Assembly (NCBI GenBank): GCA_016946835.1
Contig: JACVTC010000070.1
Span: forward strand, 464,001-528,000
Direction: 5' to 3'
DNA from: Neocallimastix lanati (nom. inval.)
Lineage: Eukaryota > Neocallimastigomycota > Neocallimastigomycetes > Neocallimastigales > Neocallimastigaceae
DNA: 64,000 nt
Shown: piece after piece, positions 10,978-22,785 of the stretch
How positions within the stretch are numbered: the stretch's first letter is position 1
Layout: each line of letters opens with the position of its first letter
Made by a program: the position numbers and the translations under genes
The notes under the pieces: generated by a model
Told to the model about the DNA's origin: nothing
The model's input: the letters and a program-made list of their open reading frames with translations, nothing else
Database searches by the model: none

Positions 10978-13900
10978 ATGACTGAAGAATTAATTAAAAA
11001 TCAAAATAAACTAATGCAATTCCAATGCATTCAAGTCCTTTCAGATTCAAATAAGGATGTTGATGCTTGGTATAACCAGATGAAGGCTTGGATCACTCTT
11101 TACCAAGTTACTGATGAAAAAGAAATTTTTAATAATTGCAAATTTAAAGTGATTGGTAAAAGTATCCATTGTCTTAATGCATTAGTAACTAAAGATGTGG
11201 ATAATAACATTGTTTATCCATCTTTAGAAGAAATACGTGATGCTCTTCTTGAATTTCATGACTTATATATGGATCCAGAAGACATTATCGACAAACTTAA
11301 AAATATGGCAATATCTACCAGAGGAAATATAAAGGAATTTAATAAAGAATATAAAGAATTATATAATAAACTCGATGAAGATGATCGTAGATGCATTTCT
11401 GTTTCTGATTACTTGAAGTCAATTTTTAACAAGAAAGAAGCATGGAAAGGTGTTAAACTTGCGTGAAAAAGAATTAGTCTATCAAAAGCTTTTTCTACAG
11501 CCGAATTAATTGATGAAGTTGAAAATGAATGTGGAAAAAGAACTAGTAACTCTAATGGAAATTCTTCTTACAACCAAAAATTTAATTCAAATAATAACAA
11601 AATTTTTAACAATAAACCAGTCACTCACGAATCACGTGATAATAATTTCAAAAATAATAATTTGAATGATGATGGAAATAAAGGTAAATATAGAGTCCAG
11701 ATGTGCTATTTTTGTAACGAAGAAGGTCATAAGAAATACAATTGTCCAAAATTTAATCACTTTGAAATACCAAAGAATGCTAAATGAAGAATCAAGTGGT
11801 TCTGCTAATGTCTCAAACGAACGTTTAAACTACTAAGAGGGAGTGAACGTTCTCCCTTAAATTCCAATAACGTTCCTGAGAAGAAGAAATATTTTGTTGA
11901 TGCTGCCAAAAGAAAGGAGTTTTCTTTAGATGCTGGAACGGAAATTAGGAAAGCTAAAGCGAATACAGCTAGTAAAAGTGATATTTTCCAAAAAGATGAA
12001 GAAGAGAAAGATGAAGTAGAAGAAGAAGTTGATTTATCTAAAAGGAAAATACTAAAACCTAAAGTTAGAAAGAATTTAAAGACAATTACCTTTAATGAGA
12101 GCATTAAAATAAATAAATCTTCTCCAGATTTAAACAATAATAATAATCATGTTATTAATGATAATAAATTAAACAAAGAGGAAGAAATTAAAAATAAAAA
12201 TAAAATTAATAAAGAAAGTACTAATTATGTTAAAAAATCATCACGTGAAGACCAGTCGAATAACAAAAATAGAAATAATTTCAAAAATTCAAATATTAAT
12301 AATTTACAAGGAACTGTAATTAATAAGAAAGTGGACTTTGAAGAAACAAAATTAAAATTTAATGAACAGGAAGGTAACACAAAACCAGAACGTCACATAA
12401 ATCTAGCTAAATTAACCAATATGGAACCGTATGAAATTATTAAAGATTTAGCCAATACCAAATGCAATATTACTTTTGGTCAAATTTTAGATATATGTCC
12501 AAAATTAAGGTCCGAACTAACCAAAAATTTAAAATTAGAAAAAATTAAATTTGTTAGCTGTTTGGATGCCATGAAACCTTTTATTATTAATGAAGAAGAA
12601 AATAATCAGAATAAAATAGAAAATACTAAATTTCATAGTGACGACTTGGGAATCGTAAATGCATCGGTAGACAATACCGAAGGAAGATTACTCATAGATT
12701 CTGGAAGTAATTTGAATCTAGTGAGTACTACTTATATTAATAGTCTACCTGGTACCTATGAACAAGTTAATATATGTAGAGGCAGAATTTATGAAGCTCT
12801 TGGGGATAGTACTATTGCGAATGCTATCGTGGTTCGACTAAAAGTTTCAATTAATAATTATACTTTCACAGCAGATTTCTGTGTTATTGATCATAAAGAT
12901 ATTTACTTTGATTTCTTATTAGGACGTAAATCAATTGCTGATAATTACCTTTTTATTCATCCTATGTTAAGATCATTGTGTCGTTTTACTTCAGTTGAAA
13001 ACTTTGATATCATTGCTCCTATCGTTGAGAACCAAGCTATGGAAAAGAATTCGTGTGGTATCAATTTTATTAGACCTAATAAGAATAGTGAAGAAAATAG
13101 TATAAAAGAAATATCTAAGAAAAAGGAAGTAGCATCTCAGGAGGGAAAGAATAAGGACTTAAGAAAGAAGGACATTATGAAAAGTAAAAATTTTAATAAA
13201 TCAGAAAAGTTAAAAATTTCTAATGCAAAAATTCCAAAAATTAATTTAGACAATAAAATTAAAAATTTCAAAATTATTTCAAATTTAAAAATTTCGAGGG
13301 AAAAAGCAAGGTATATAGAAAATCCAAAAGTCATGGAATATTCCAAAAATTCAATAAATTCTGGAGACACCAAAGATAATAAAATTTATTATAATCAAAA
13401 TATATATAGAAATAAATTAACTAATTTAAATGATAATATATTAGAATATATTAATAATATGAAGAATAATATAAATTGTAATAGACATATACAAGAAATA
13501 AATCAAAATAAATTAAAAAAATTTATAAATCAATTGATTCAATTAAAATCCAATATCATTGAGTATAATAATAATATATTGCACAATATAAATACCTATA
13601 TATTACAATATAATGAAAGAGATGCTTTTATGGATGAAAAACATAAAATTAAAGATCTATGTCAATTGCAAAATCAATTATACCAAGTTTTCAATAATAT
13701 AATATTATATATGAATAAAATATTAGAAAATAAAATAGATACATATATTAACAATAATAATTACCAAGTTAATGCTATAAATCATAAAGATTCTAGTAGT
13801 AATGAAAGTGCAAATGAAATAGAACAAGAACAAAATGAAATTAATACTAAAGGTAACAAAGAAATTAGTGAATTTAAGAAAGAAGTTTTAGAGGACCATT

Positions 13901-14208
13901 TTATAAATTTAAATGCAGAAGAATACATTAAAGACCGAGATAACTCTAGAAAAATTATCATGAAAAATGAATTTTCAAATACTACAGAAAAATATGCAAC
14001 AAAGAAACAAAATGAAATAAAAATTGGTGAGTTAGTCAAAGTAAAAAAATTTTCGAGATATAAATTAGACCCTTATTTTGTTGGACCTTATCAAGTAGTT
14101 AAAAAGAAATTTAATACAGTTCAATTAATGGATCCTAATACACATACATGCTTAGAACGACCAGTACACCTTAAAAATATTATCAAGTTTAATACAACTA
14201 ATGTATAG
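10978..14208 (+). pseudogene. gag-protease-GPY/F polyprotein with three nonsense codons
   Basis: One reading frame runs from the ATG at 10978 to TAG at 14206-14208 and is interrupted only by in-frame stops at 11464 (TGA), 11785 (TGA) and 11806 (TAA). It starts as a retrotransposon gag domain (DAWYNQMKAWITLYQV and following). A CCHC zinc knuckle, CYFCNEEGHKKYNC, lies near 11704-11745. A charged linker follows, then a retroviral-type aspartic protease (RLLIDSGSNLNLVST, near 12686-12730). About 130 asparagine-rich, probably helical residues fill about 13380-13780. The C-terminus (VGPYQVVKKKFNTVQLMDPN, then RPVHLKN) resembles the GPY/F end of gypsy integrases. The segment between protease and GPY/F, normally RT-RNase H-integrase, is missing. 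The element would need proteins supplied by a relative. Confidence 0.85.
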
Positions 14209-14230
14209 TTGTATCTTAAGGTGGGACGAA

Positions 14231-14805
14231 TGATATAAAATGAAATATCCAAACCTTAATTAATATAAAATTAGTTTTATTATTCAAACATAAATTAATG
14301 ACATAAATCAAATTTAAATCTAATGATTTTACAACAATTTCAATATGTGGCTTGATTTTATATATTAATTATATATTTAATTAATAATAAATTTTATAGC
14401 ATAAATCAATGTTTTAATTATATTCTTATCATTTTATATTTATATTTATATAGTTATTAAATATTTCCTTAAATAATAATTATTAATATTTATATTCATT
14501 TAATAAGTTTATTCTAATCACAAGAACAATTAATTAAATAGTTAATTATAACTAAATAACATAAAAATAAAGCATTTCTCTGAATTAAGAGAATAGCTGC
14601 AGTCGTCGTTGTTAAGTAAAAGTTAAGATTAAAAGTTATATTATGTTAAGTTAGTTTGTAATTAAAAGAATAAGAAAGTTGTTAAATAGTCTTTTTAAAT
14701 ATATGTAGTTTCTATATAAAATTAAATAAATAAATAAATAATAAATTAATAAATTTAATAAATAAATCCCAACAAAAGTACATCGAACTTTTGAGTTGTA
14801 TATCA
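14231..14805 (+). repeat. 3' LTR of the gag-PR-GPY/F element
   Basis: The 575-bp LTR is directly preceded by the purine-rich AAGGTGGGACGAA. It differs from the 5' LTR by a few substitutions and two short indels, so the insertion is not extremely old. Confidence 0.95.
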
Positions 14806-14869
14806 TAATTTATTGAGGACTTTTTTTTTTTTTTTTACTAAGATCGATTCATATATAATTAAATTTAGA

Positions 14870-15285
14870 GGAACTGTATGTTAAAAGAGCATCGATATCA
14901 ATGTCGAAAAACGATAAAGGCAAAGAAGAAATTATGATACAGATTCAAATGATAATTTTTTAAATTCACATGGAATCATCATCAATGAATAGGAAAAGTT
15001 AGAAGTCCTTTTGTCCTCGAAACTCATAATGTTTTTCTTTTTTTTTTTTTTTTTTTTTTTTTTAATTATTATTATTATTAATGTTACAGAGGGTGCATTT
15101 TACAATCGTGTGTTTCATAATGCGGCGTAATTTCATATGTGGCTTGTTTTTTAAATTAAATGAATAACTAAATAAATAATAAATATCCTTTTTTTAATTT
15201 TTTAAATTCACATGGAATCATCATCAATGAATGGGAAAAGTTAGAGGTCCTTTTGTCCTCGAAACTCATAATGTTTTTCTTTTTT
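14870..15285 (+). pseudogene. Decayed coding remnant, two tandem pieces (relative of 61.78-62.18 kb)
   Basis: Both 14955-15045 and 15195-15285 carry nearly the same ~90 bp, translatable as HGIIINE(W/stop)EKLEVLLSSK. The piece upstream (AAGAGCATCGATATCAATGT, then CGATAAAGGC) matches 61998-62040. The 61.8-kb copy encodes GVIIDEWEKLETIASNALI. All copies are broken by stops or low complexity. The parent gene is unrecognised; the similarity shows a dispersed repeat, possibly from a gene family or a transposon. Confidence 0.6.
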
Positions 15286-15360
15286 TTTTTTTTTTATTAT
15301 TTCTGGTGTGTATTGCCCTTAGTTTCAGCCCCCCCTCAGGAGCAGTGGGAATATTGCGGT
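15280..15360 (-). mobile_element. 5'-truncated SINE copy (3' tail plus poly-A)
   Basis: On the minus strand the segment reads as a ~60-bp tail ending in poly-A. It matches the last ~50 bp before the poly-A of the SINE at 25170-25790: shared GTGGGAATATTG, GTTTCAG and GGTGT(A/G)TATTGC blocks. It lies beside copy B's right terminus, next to the satellite. Confidence 0.65.
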
Positions 15361-15378
15361 AGTAAATAAAAAACATAA

Positions 15379-18300
15379 ATATAAGTACAGATTGAATAAA
15401 ATAAAATAAAATAAAATAAAATAAAATAAAATAAAATAAAATAAAATAAAATAAAATAAAATAGTAGAATATAAGTATAAAGTACAGATTGAATAAAATA
15501 AAATAAAATAAAATAAAATAAAATAAAATAAAATAAAATAAAATAAAATAAAATAAAATAAAATAGTAGAATATAAGTATAAAGTACAGATTGAATAAAA
15601 TAAAATAAAATAAAATAAAATAAAATAAAATAGTAGAATATAAGTATAAAGTACAGATTGAATAAAATAAAATAAAATAAAATAGTAGAATATAAGTATA
15701 AAGTACAGATTGAATAAAATAAAATAAAATAAAATAGTAGAATATAAGTATAAAGTACAGATTGAATAAAATAAAATAAAATAAAATAGTAGAATATTAA
15801 ACATAAAGTACAGATTGAATAAAATAAAATAAAATAAAATAAAATAAAATAAAATAAAATAAAATAAAATAAAATAAAATAAAATAAAATAGTAGAATAT
15901 AAGTATAAAGTACAGATTGAATAAAATAAAATAAAATAAAATAAAATAAAATAAAATAGTAGAATATAAGTATAAAGTACAGATTGAATAAAATAAAATA
16001 AAATAAAATAAAATAAAATAAAATAGTAGAATATAAGTATAAAGTACAGATTGAATAAAATAAAATAAAATAAAATAGTAGAATATAAGTATAAAGTACA
16101 GATTGAATAAAATAAAATAAAATAAAATAGTAGAATATAAGTATAAAGTACAGATTGAATAAAATAAAATAAAATAAAATAGTAGAATATTAAATATAAA
16201 GTACAGATTGAATAAAATAAAATAAAATAAAATAGTAGAATATAAGTATAAAGTACAGATTGAATAAAATAAAATAAAATAAAATAAAATAAAATAAAAT
16301 AGTAGAATATTAAATATAAAGTACAGATTGAATAAAATAAAATAAAATAAAATAAAATAAAATAAAATAAAATAAAATAAAATAAAATAAAATAAAATAA
16401 AATAAAATAAAATAAAATAAAATAAAATAAAATAAAATAAAATAAAATAAAATAAAATAAAATAAAATAAAATAAAATAAAATAAAATAAAATAAAATAA
16501 AATAAAATAAAATAAAATAAAATAAAATAAAATAAAATAAAATAAAATAAAATAAAATAAAATAAAATAAAATAAAATAGTAGAATATAAGTATAAAGTA
16601 CAGATTGAATAAAATAAAATAAAATAAAATAAAATAAAATAAAATAAAATAGTAGAATATAAGTATAAAGTACAGATTGAATAAAATAAAATAAAATAAA
16701 ATAGTAGAATATAAGTATAAAGTACAGATTGAATAAAATAAAATAAAATTAAATAGTAGAATATAAGTATAAAGTACAGATTGAATAAAATAAAATAAAA
16801 TAAAATAATAGAATATTAAATATAAAGTACAGATTGAATAAAATAAAATAAAATAAAATAGTAGAATATTAAATATAAAGTACAGATTGAATAAAATAAA
16901 ATAAAATAAAATAAAATAAAATAAAATAAAATAAAATAAAATAAAATAAAATAAAATAGTAGAATATAAGTATAAAGTACAGATTGAATAAAATAAAATA
17001 AAATAAAATAGTAGAATATTAAATATAAAGTACAGATTGAATAAAATAAAATAAAATAAAATAAAATAAAATAAAATAAAATAAAATAAAATAAAATAAA
17101 ATAAAATAAAATAAAATAAAATAAAATAAAATAAAATAAAATAAAATAAAATAAAATAAAATAAAATAAAATAAAATAGTAGAATATTAAATATAAAGTA
17201 CAGATTGAATAAAATAAAATAAAATAAAATAAAATAAAATAAAATAAAATAAAATAAAATAAAATAAAATAAAATAAAATAAAATAAAATAAAATAAAAT
17301 AAAATAAAATAAAATAAAATAAAATAAAATAAAATAAAATAAAATAAATTAAAATAAAATAAAATAAAATAAAATAAAATAGTAGAATATTAAATATAAA
17401 GTACAGATTGAATAAAATAAAATAAAATAAAATAAAATAAAATAAAATAAAATAAAATAAAATAGTAGAATATTAAATATAAAGTACAGATTGAATAAAA
17501 TAAAATAAAATAAAATAAAATAAAATAAAATAGTAGAATATAAGTATAAAGTACAGATTGAATAAAATAAAATAAAATAAAATAAAATAAAATAAAATAA
17601 AATAAAATAAAATAAAATAAAATAAAATAAAATAGTAGAATATAAGTATAAAGTACAGATTGAATAAAATAAAATAAAATTAAATAGTAGAATATAAGTA
17701 TAAAGTACAGATTGAATAAAATAAAATAAAATAAAATAATAGAATATTAAATATAAAGTACAGATTGAATAAAATAAAATAAAATAAAATAGTAGAATAT
17801 TAAATATAAAGTACAGATTGAATAAAATAAAATAAAATAAAATAAAATAAAATAAAATAAAATAAAATAAAATAGTAGAATATTAAATATAAAGTACAGA
17901 TTGAATAAAATAAAATAAAATAAAATAAAATAAAATAAAATAAAATAAAATAAAATAAAATAAAATAAAATAAAATAAAATAAAATAAAATAAAATAAAA
18001 TAAAATAAAATAAAATAAAATAAAATAAAATAAAATAAAATAAAATAAAATAAAATAAAATAAAATAAAATAAAATAAAATAAAATAAAATAGTAGAATA
18101 TTAAATATAAAGTACAGATTGAATAAAATAAAATAAAATAAAATAAAATAAAATAAAATAAAATAAAATAAAATAAAATAAAATAAAATAAAATAAAATA
18201 AAATAAAATAGTAGAATATTAAATATAAAGTACAGATTGAATAAAATAAAATAAAATAAAATAAAATAAAATAAAATAAAATAAAATAAAATAAAATAAA

Positions 18301-19093
18301 ATAAAATAAAATAAAATAAAATAAAATAAAATAAAATAAATTAAAATAAAATAAAATAAAATAAAATAAAATAGTAGAATATTAAATATAAAGTACAGAT
18401 TGAATAAAATAAAATAAAATAAAATAAAATAAAATAAAATAAAATAAAATAAAATAGTAGAATATTAAATATAAAGTACAGATTGAATAAAATAAAATAA
18501 AATAAAATAAAATAAAATAGTAGAATATAAGTATAAAGTACAGATTGAATAAAATAAAATAAAATAAAATAAAATAAAATAAAATAAAATAAAATAAAAT
18601 AAAATAAAATAAAATAAAATAGTAGAATATAAGTATAAAGTACAGATTGAATAAAATAAAATAAAATAAAATAAAATAAAATAAAATAAAATAAAATAAA
18701 ATAAAATAAAATAGTAGAATATAAGTATAAAGTACAGATTGAATAAAATAAAATAAAATAAAATAAAATAAAATAGTAGAATATAAGTATAAAGTACAGA
18801 TTGAATAAAATAAAATAAAATAAAATAGTAGAATATAAGTATAAAGTACAGATTGAATAAAATAAAATAAAATAAAATAGTAGAATATAAGTATAAAGTA
18901 CAGATTGAATAAAATAAAATAAAATAAAATAGTAGAATATAAGTATAAAGTACAGATTGAATAAAATAAAATAAAATAAAATAGTAGAATATAAGTATAA
19001 AGTACAGATTGAATAAAATAAAATAAAATAAAATAGTAGAATATAAGTATAAAGTACAGATTGAATAAAATAAAATAAAATAAAATAAAATAA
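15379..19093 (-). repeat. AAAAT pentanucleotide satellite with about 45 interspersed units, copy B
   Basis: Runs of AAAAT of variable length are separated by a conserved ~34-bp unit (TAGTAGAATATAAGTATAAA, then GTACAGATTGAATA). A subtype replaces ATAAGTATAAAG with TTAAATATAAAG. About 45 units can be counted. The 159-codon minus-strand frame here is repeat-derived and not a gene. Confidence 0.97.
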
Positions 19094-19514
19094 GATATAA
19101 TTATTTTATATATATAGGAATCTTATATTTTTTAATTTTTTTCATTTATTTTTCTAAAAAAAAATTTAGTTATAATAACGTTTGTCTTTTAATTATTATA
19201 TTTTATTATAGTAAATAAAAAAATTTAAATGAAAAGTAAATAATTTTAATTATTTATAATTCATATTTTCATAAACGTTATATATATATATATATTAATT
19301 TAAATGATATAAGAATTAAAAATTAAAACAATAAGAGTTGAATAATTGATCCTATTAAAATAATTAATCATTTGCATAGTAATATTTATAATGTTTGATC
19401 AATATGAATCAATTATCATTAAAATATAATAATAACAATTATAATTTTAATAAAATAATAAAAATCTTTTATTGAATTTAATATTTTTAATAACATAATT
19501 AATTTTGAAAAGTA

Positions 19515-19765
19515 TATTGATATTAATAAAATTTATAATTATATAATATTGATATTGATATTAATAAAATTTATAATTATATAATATTGATATTGATATT
19601 AATAAAATTTATAATTATATAATATTGATATTGATATTAATAAAATTTATAATTATATAATATTGATATTGATATTAATAAAATTTTTAATTATATAATA
19701 TTGATATTGATATTAATAAAATTTATAATTATATAATATTGATATTGATATTAATAAAATTTTAA
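19515..19765 (-). repeat. 38-bp minisatellite, about 6-7 units, copy B
   Basis: The units have the same 38-bp sequence as at 2347-3087, in inverted orientation. One unit has a T substitution (AAATTTTTAATTATATAATA). The array sits between the transposase and the satellite-side unique region, as in copy A. Confidence 0.95.
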
Positions 19766-19903
19766 CTAGTATCAAATAAATCGGTTTTAGTTATAAATTA
19801 CTTAATAAAAATAACTAAAAGATAATTTCTATTAAGATTATTAAATAAACACAATAGGTAAATAAATTTGTATTTTTCTAGCATTTTTTTAAATTAAGAT
19901 TAT

Positions 19904-21344
19904 TTATTTTAAATTAATATTTATATCGTTTAAATCAATTAAACATTCTTTCCATAATTTAATTAATTCATTTCTGTTGCATCCATTATAAAATAAATTT
20001 ATTTCCTTACTTTTGTAATTTTCAATTAAAATTTTAATTTCATCATTTGCACTAAATATTTTTTGCTTTTTTTTCCAATTTCCTTTAGTTCTCCTTTGAT
20101 AATCATTATAAGATAAGTTTTCTTCTTCTTTTAATATATATATTAATTTATAAAATAAAGGTTTATTTGGAAATATATTATTTAAGTAGCTATTATAAGA
20201 TTCTGATGCATTGTTTGTTAAATGCTCTATATTTTCATAATAATTCCAATTATTACCATTATACTTAAGTAAATAATTTTTATTAAAATATTCTAAAAAT
20301 TGCAGAAAATTATTATACTTTTTTTTTGACAAATTCTTTTTATTATAATATAAATATCAAATATATAGTTAGGGTTTATAAACGGTAAGTTCGAAATAGC
20401 TTTATAATAAATATATACATCATTATTATTCTTCACTTCATTATAACATAATATATTTTTTTTTGTTTTTCTAATGATCTTTTGTAATGCCAAACACAAT
20501 ATTTAATATTTATATTGGGAAAAACTTTTTTTGCGGCATTAGATATACCTTGTTCAAAATCACAATGAAAATTAATTGTAGTAATTAATGTATTACTCCT
20601 AAATTTATTTACATTTTTTTTTAATTCTTTAAATAATGTTTCATATGTAGATTGTTTTTTATTTTTCAATATAGAAATGGAAGTAGTGTAAAACATATTA
20701 AATTCCCCAACATAAGTTCTTGTTATAAATAACTGATAACTAAATTTCGGTGCTGCATAAAATGTACCGTCCTCAAATATATTTTTATGATAATTCGAAA
20801 ATAAATATGCTTGGAATGGTGATTGAAAGATTATTAAATCAGTATTTTTAAATATCATAAAATTTTCATTTCTTTTCGTTTTATAATATTTTGATTCAAT
20901 GGGAATATCATCAAAACTTTTTATGTTTGGAGGAAATTGTTTATTTATATTTCTTATTATTTGGGATCTAATTGTACTATATTCGGGACATATAAGTCCC
21001 ATTTCTTGAGAAACGGCATTAAATATATGTTTAGGTTTTATATCCATAGGAATTGAATTTTTCTTAATTTCTTCCTTAATTTTATGCTTTGCTACTGATA
21101 TAGACACATCAATTTCTTTTTCGAGATGGTTATGTAAACTTTTATATTTTAAAACCTCCTTTTTATCATTTAAAATAATTAAAGATTTACATTTATTTAA
21201 AGTCCTATATTCAGTGCATCTATAAATTTTTGATTTATCTTTCCTTTGAAATGAAAAATTAAATTTGTGTTTTTTATTAATAATAATTTGTTCATTTCCT
21301 AGATTTGTTTCACTTATTATTTCAATTTTTATATTGTCTTCCAT
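19904..21344 (-). pseudogene. FLYWCH/MULE-type transposase pseudogene, copy B
   Basis: This is the most complete transposase of the three. The first 303 codons (21344 to 20433) cover the FLYWCH-like finger, DGTFYAAP, CDFEQG and CVWHYKRSL. The rest (19904 to about 20499) covers KAISNLPF, TNNASESYNSYLNNIF and the C-terminus. Two A-run slippages break it: KQKK near 20457-20465 has nine As against seven in copy C, and the QKK run near 20323-20332 shifts again. Unlike copies A and C, it keeps a sense codon (TAT) where they have TAA after the NNDV segment. A full-length reading would be about 480-490 residues. Confidence 0.85.
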
Positions 21345-22285
21345 TGATAATTAAAACTTTTCAATAAAATATTTTAATAAATAGTATTGATAATTAAAAT
21401 TTTTCAATAAAATATTTTAATAAATATATTTTTAAATGCTTTGAAACTTTTTTTTTTTTTAATATTTAAAATAATAAACCTTTTTTTAATTAATTATATA
21501 ACTATTCAAATAATTATTTAATTATTAATTATTTATTATTTCTTTATTTACTATTTTATTTATTTATTTTTAATTTTTTTTTTATTTTTTATTTTATTTT
21601 ATTTTTTAATGTTTAAAATAAAAGTTTTCTTATTATTTTTATTTTATTTTTTAATGTTAAAAAAAAAAGTTTTCTTATTTTTATTTTATTTTTTAATGTT
21701 TAAAAAAAAAGTTTTCTTATTATTTTTATTTTATTTTTTAATGTTTAAAAAAAAAGTTTTCTTATTTCTTATTTTTTTTTTTTTTTATTTCTTAAGCATT
21801 AAAAAATAAAATGCTTATTTATTTTTATTTTATTTTTCAATGTTTAAAAAAAAAGTTTTTTTATTTCTTATTTTTATTTTATTTTTTAATGTTAAATAGA
21901 AATATCTAACCTAATTATTATTTATTGAAGTGTTGTATTTCGCCAAAAGTTAAATTTTGTCCAATTGAATTTCGCCAAATTCTTAGTGGCTTATAAATTT
22001 ATGTCATAAAATATCACCACAATTATTATTCACGCCATATTGTGAATATATGGCTTTTAAAAAATTATAGAAAAAAGCCACAAATTTATGATACAATTAG
22101 ATATACGCCCCACGTAAGATTACATGTTTGGAAATTTTTGAGAATTGTAATTTTATTTATTTAATTAATTAATTATTATTCATTGAAATTTTAATAAAAT
22201 TAAGTGGCTTAAAACTCAAAATATTTAAGCCATACAACAAAATACAAATTTATGTAATAAAAATTTTCGAAATGCACACTCCCCG

Positions 22286-22785
22286 TAATAATTTTTATAA
22301 AATTTAATTCTGAGAAAATTATTGTTGTAAAATAATTTAAATGAATTAATTAAAGTTTAAAACAAAATAAATTAATAATTTATTTTGTGAAAATTAAGTT
22401 TCAAAATTTAATCATGACTCCTTTAACATTGTTTTTAAATCGAAAATAAATAAAGGCTTTACTTATAATATTAAAATAATAAATAGATAATAAATGTACT
22501 TAATTTTAATTATTTAGTATTTAGTTTAATTAATAATTATATTTTTCTAAATTTAGTTATAGTTTATAAATTTATTATTTAATAAAATTCATTAGGATAG
22601 TTTTATATTAAAATATATGTAATTTAAATAAAATAATATATTATCAATGTATTTAGGAAAAGTACAAATAGAAGATACCTTTCACATTTTTTCTCGATGT
22701 AATTGTTATTGAATAAATAACTATTAATAAATATTAAATATTAATAAAATATATTTTTAATAAAAATTTTTTAATAAAATAAAAT
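22286..22785. other. A/T-rich stretch without a gene
   Basis: This lies between the end of MULE copy B and the copia-like relic. No coding sequence, TIR or LTR boundary could be recognised. Confidence 0.6.

Larger units (their letters stand above)
10252..14805 (+). mobile_element. Non-autonomous Ty3/gypsy-type LTR retrotransposon (gag-PR-GPY/F, no RT/RH/IN)
   Basis: Two near-identical LTRs (10252-10804 and 14231-14805) both start TGATATAAAATG and end GTATATCA. A tRNA-primer-like site follows the left LTR, and a GGTGGGACGAA-type purine tract precedes the right one. The 3.4-kb interior encodes gag with a zinc knuckle, an aspartic protease and a pol C-terminal GPY/F-like end, but no reverse transcriptase, RNase H or integrase motifs. 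Flanking 5-mers (TGTAA and TAATT) do not match, so no target duplication is visible. Confidence 0.85.
15105..22285 (-). mobile_element. MULE-type DNA transposon, copy B
   Basis: The copy is inverted relative to A and C. Its right terminus, at 15105-15126 (ATCGTGTGTTTCATAATGCG), is a diverged version of the copy C terminal repeat and is followed by the same GTGGCTT motif. Its left-terminal region (about 21890-22285) matches copy C 44281-44620 almost base for base, including the CGAAATGCACACTCCCC end. The terminal ~90 bp found in copy C (44196-44280) are absent. Inside are the satellite, the minisatellite and a broken transposase. Confidence 0.75.

Noticed and set aside
10252-14805. 5-bp target duplication of the gag-PR-GPY/F element
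   Set aside because: The flanking bases TGTAA and TAATT differ, and shifting the boundary by one or two bases does not give a convincing match.
15379-19093. CRISPR-like appearance: conserved ~34-bp units separated by variable spacers
   Set aside because: The 'spacers' are only multiples of AAAAT, with no unique sequence and no cas genes, in a eukaryotic transposon.
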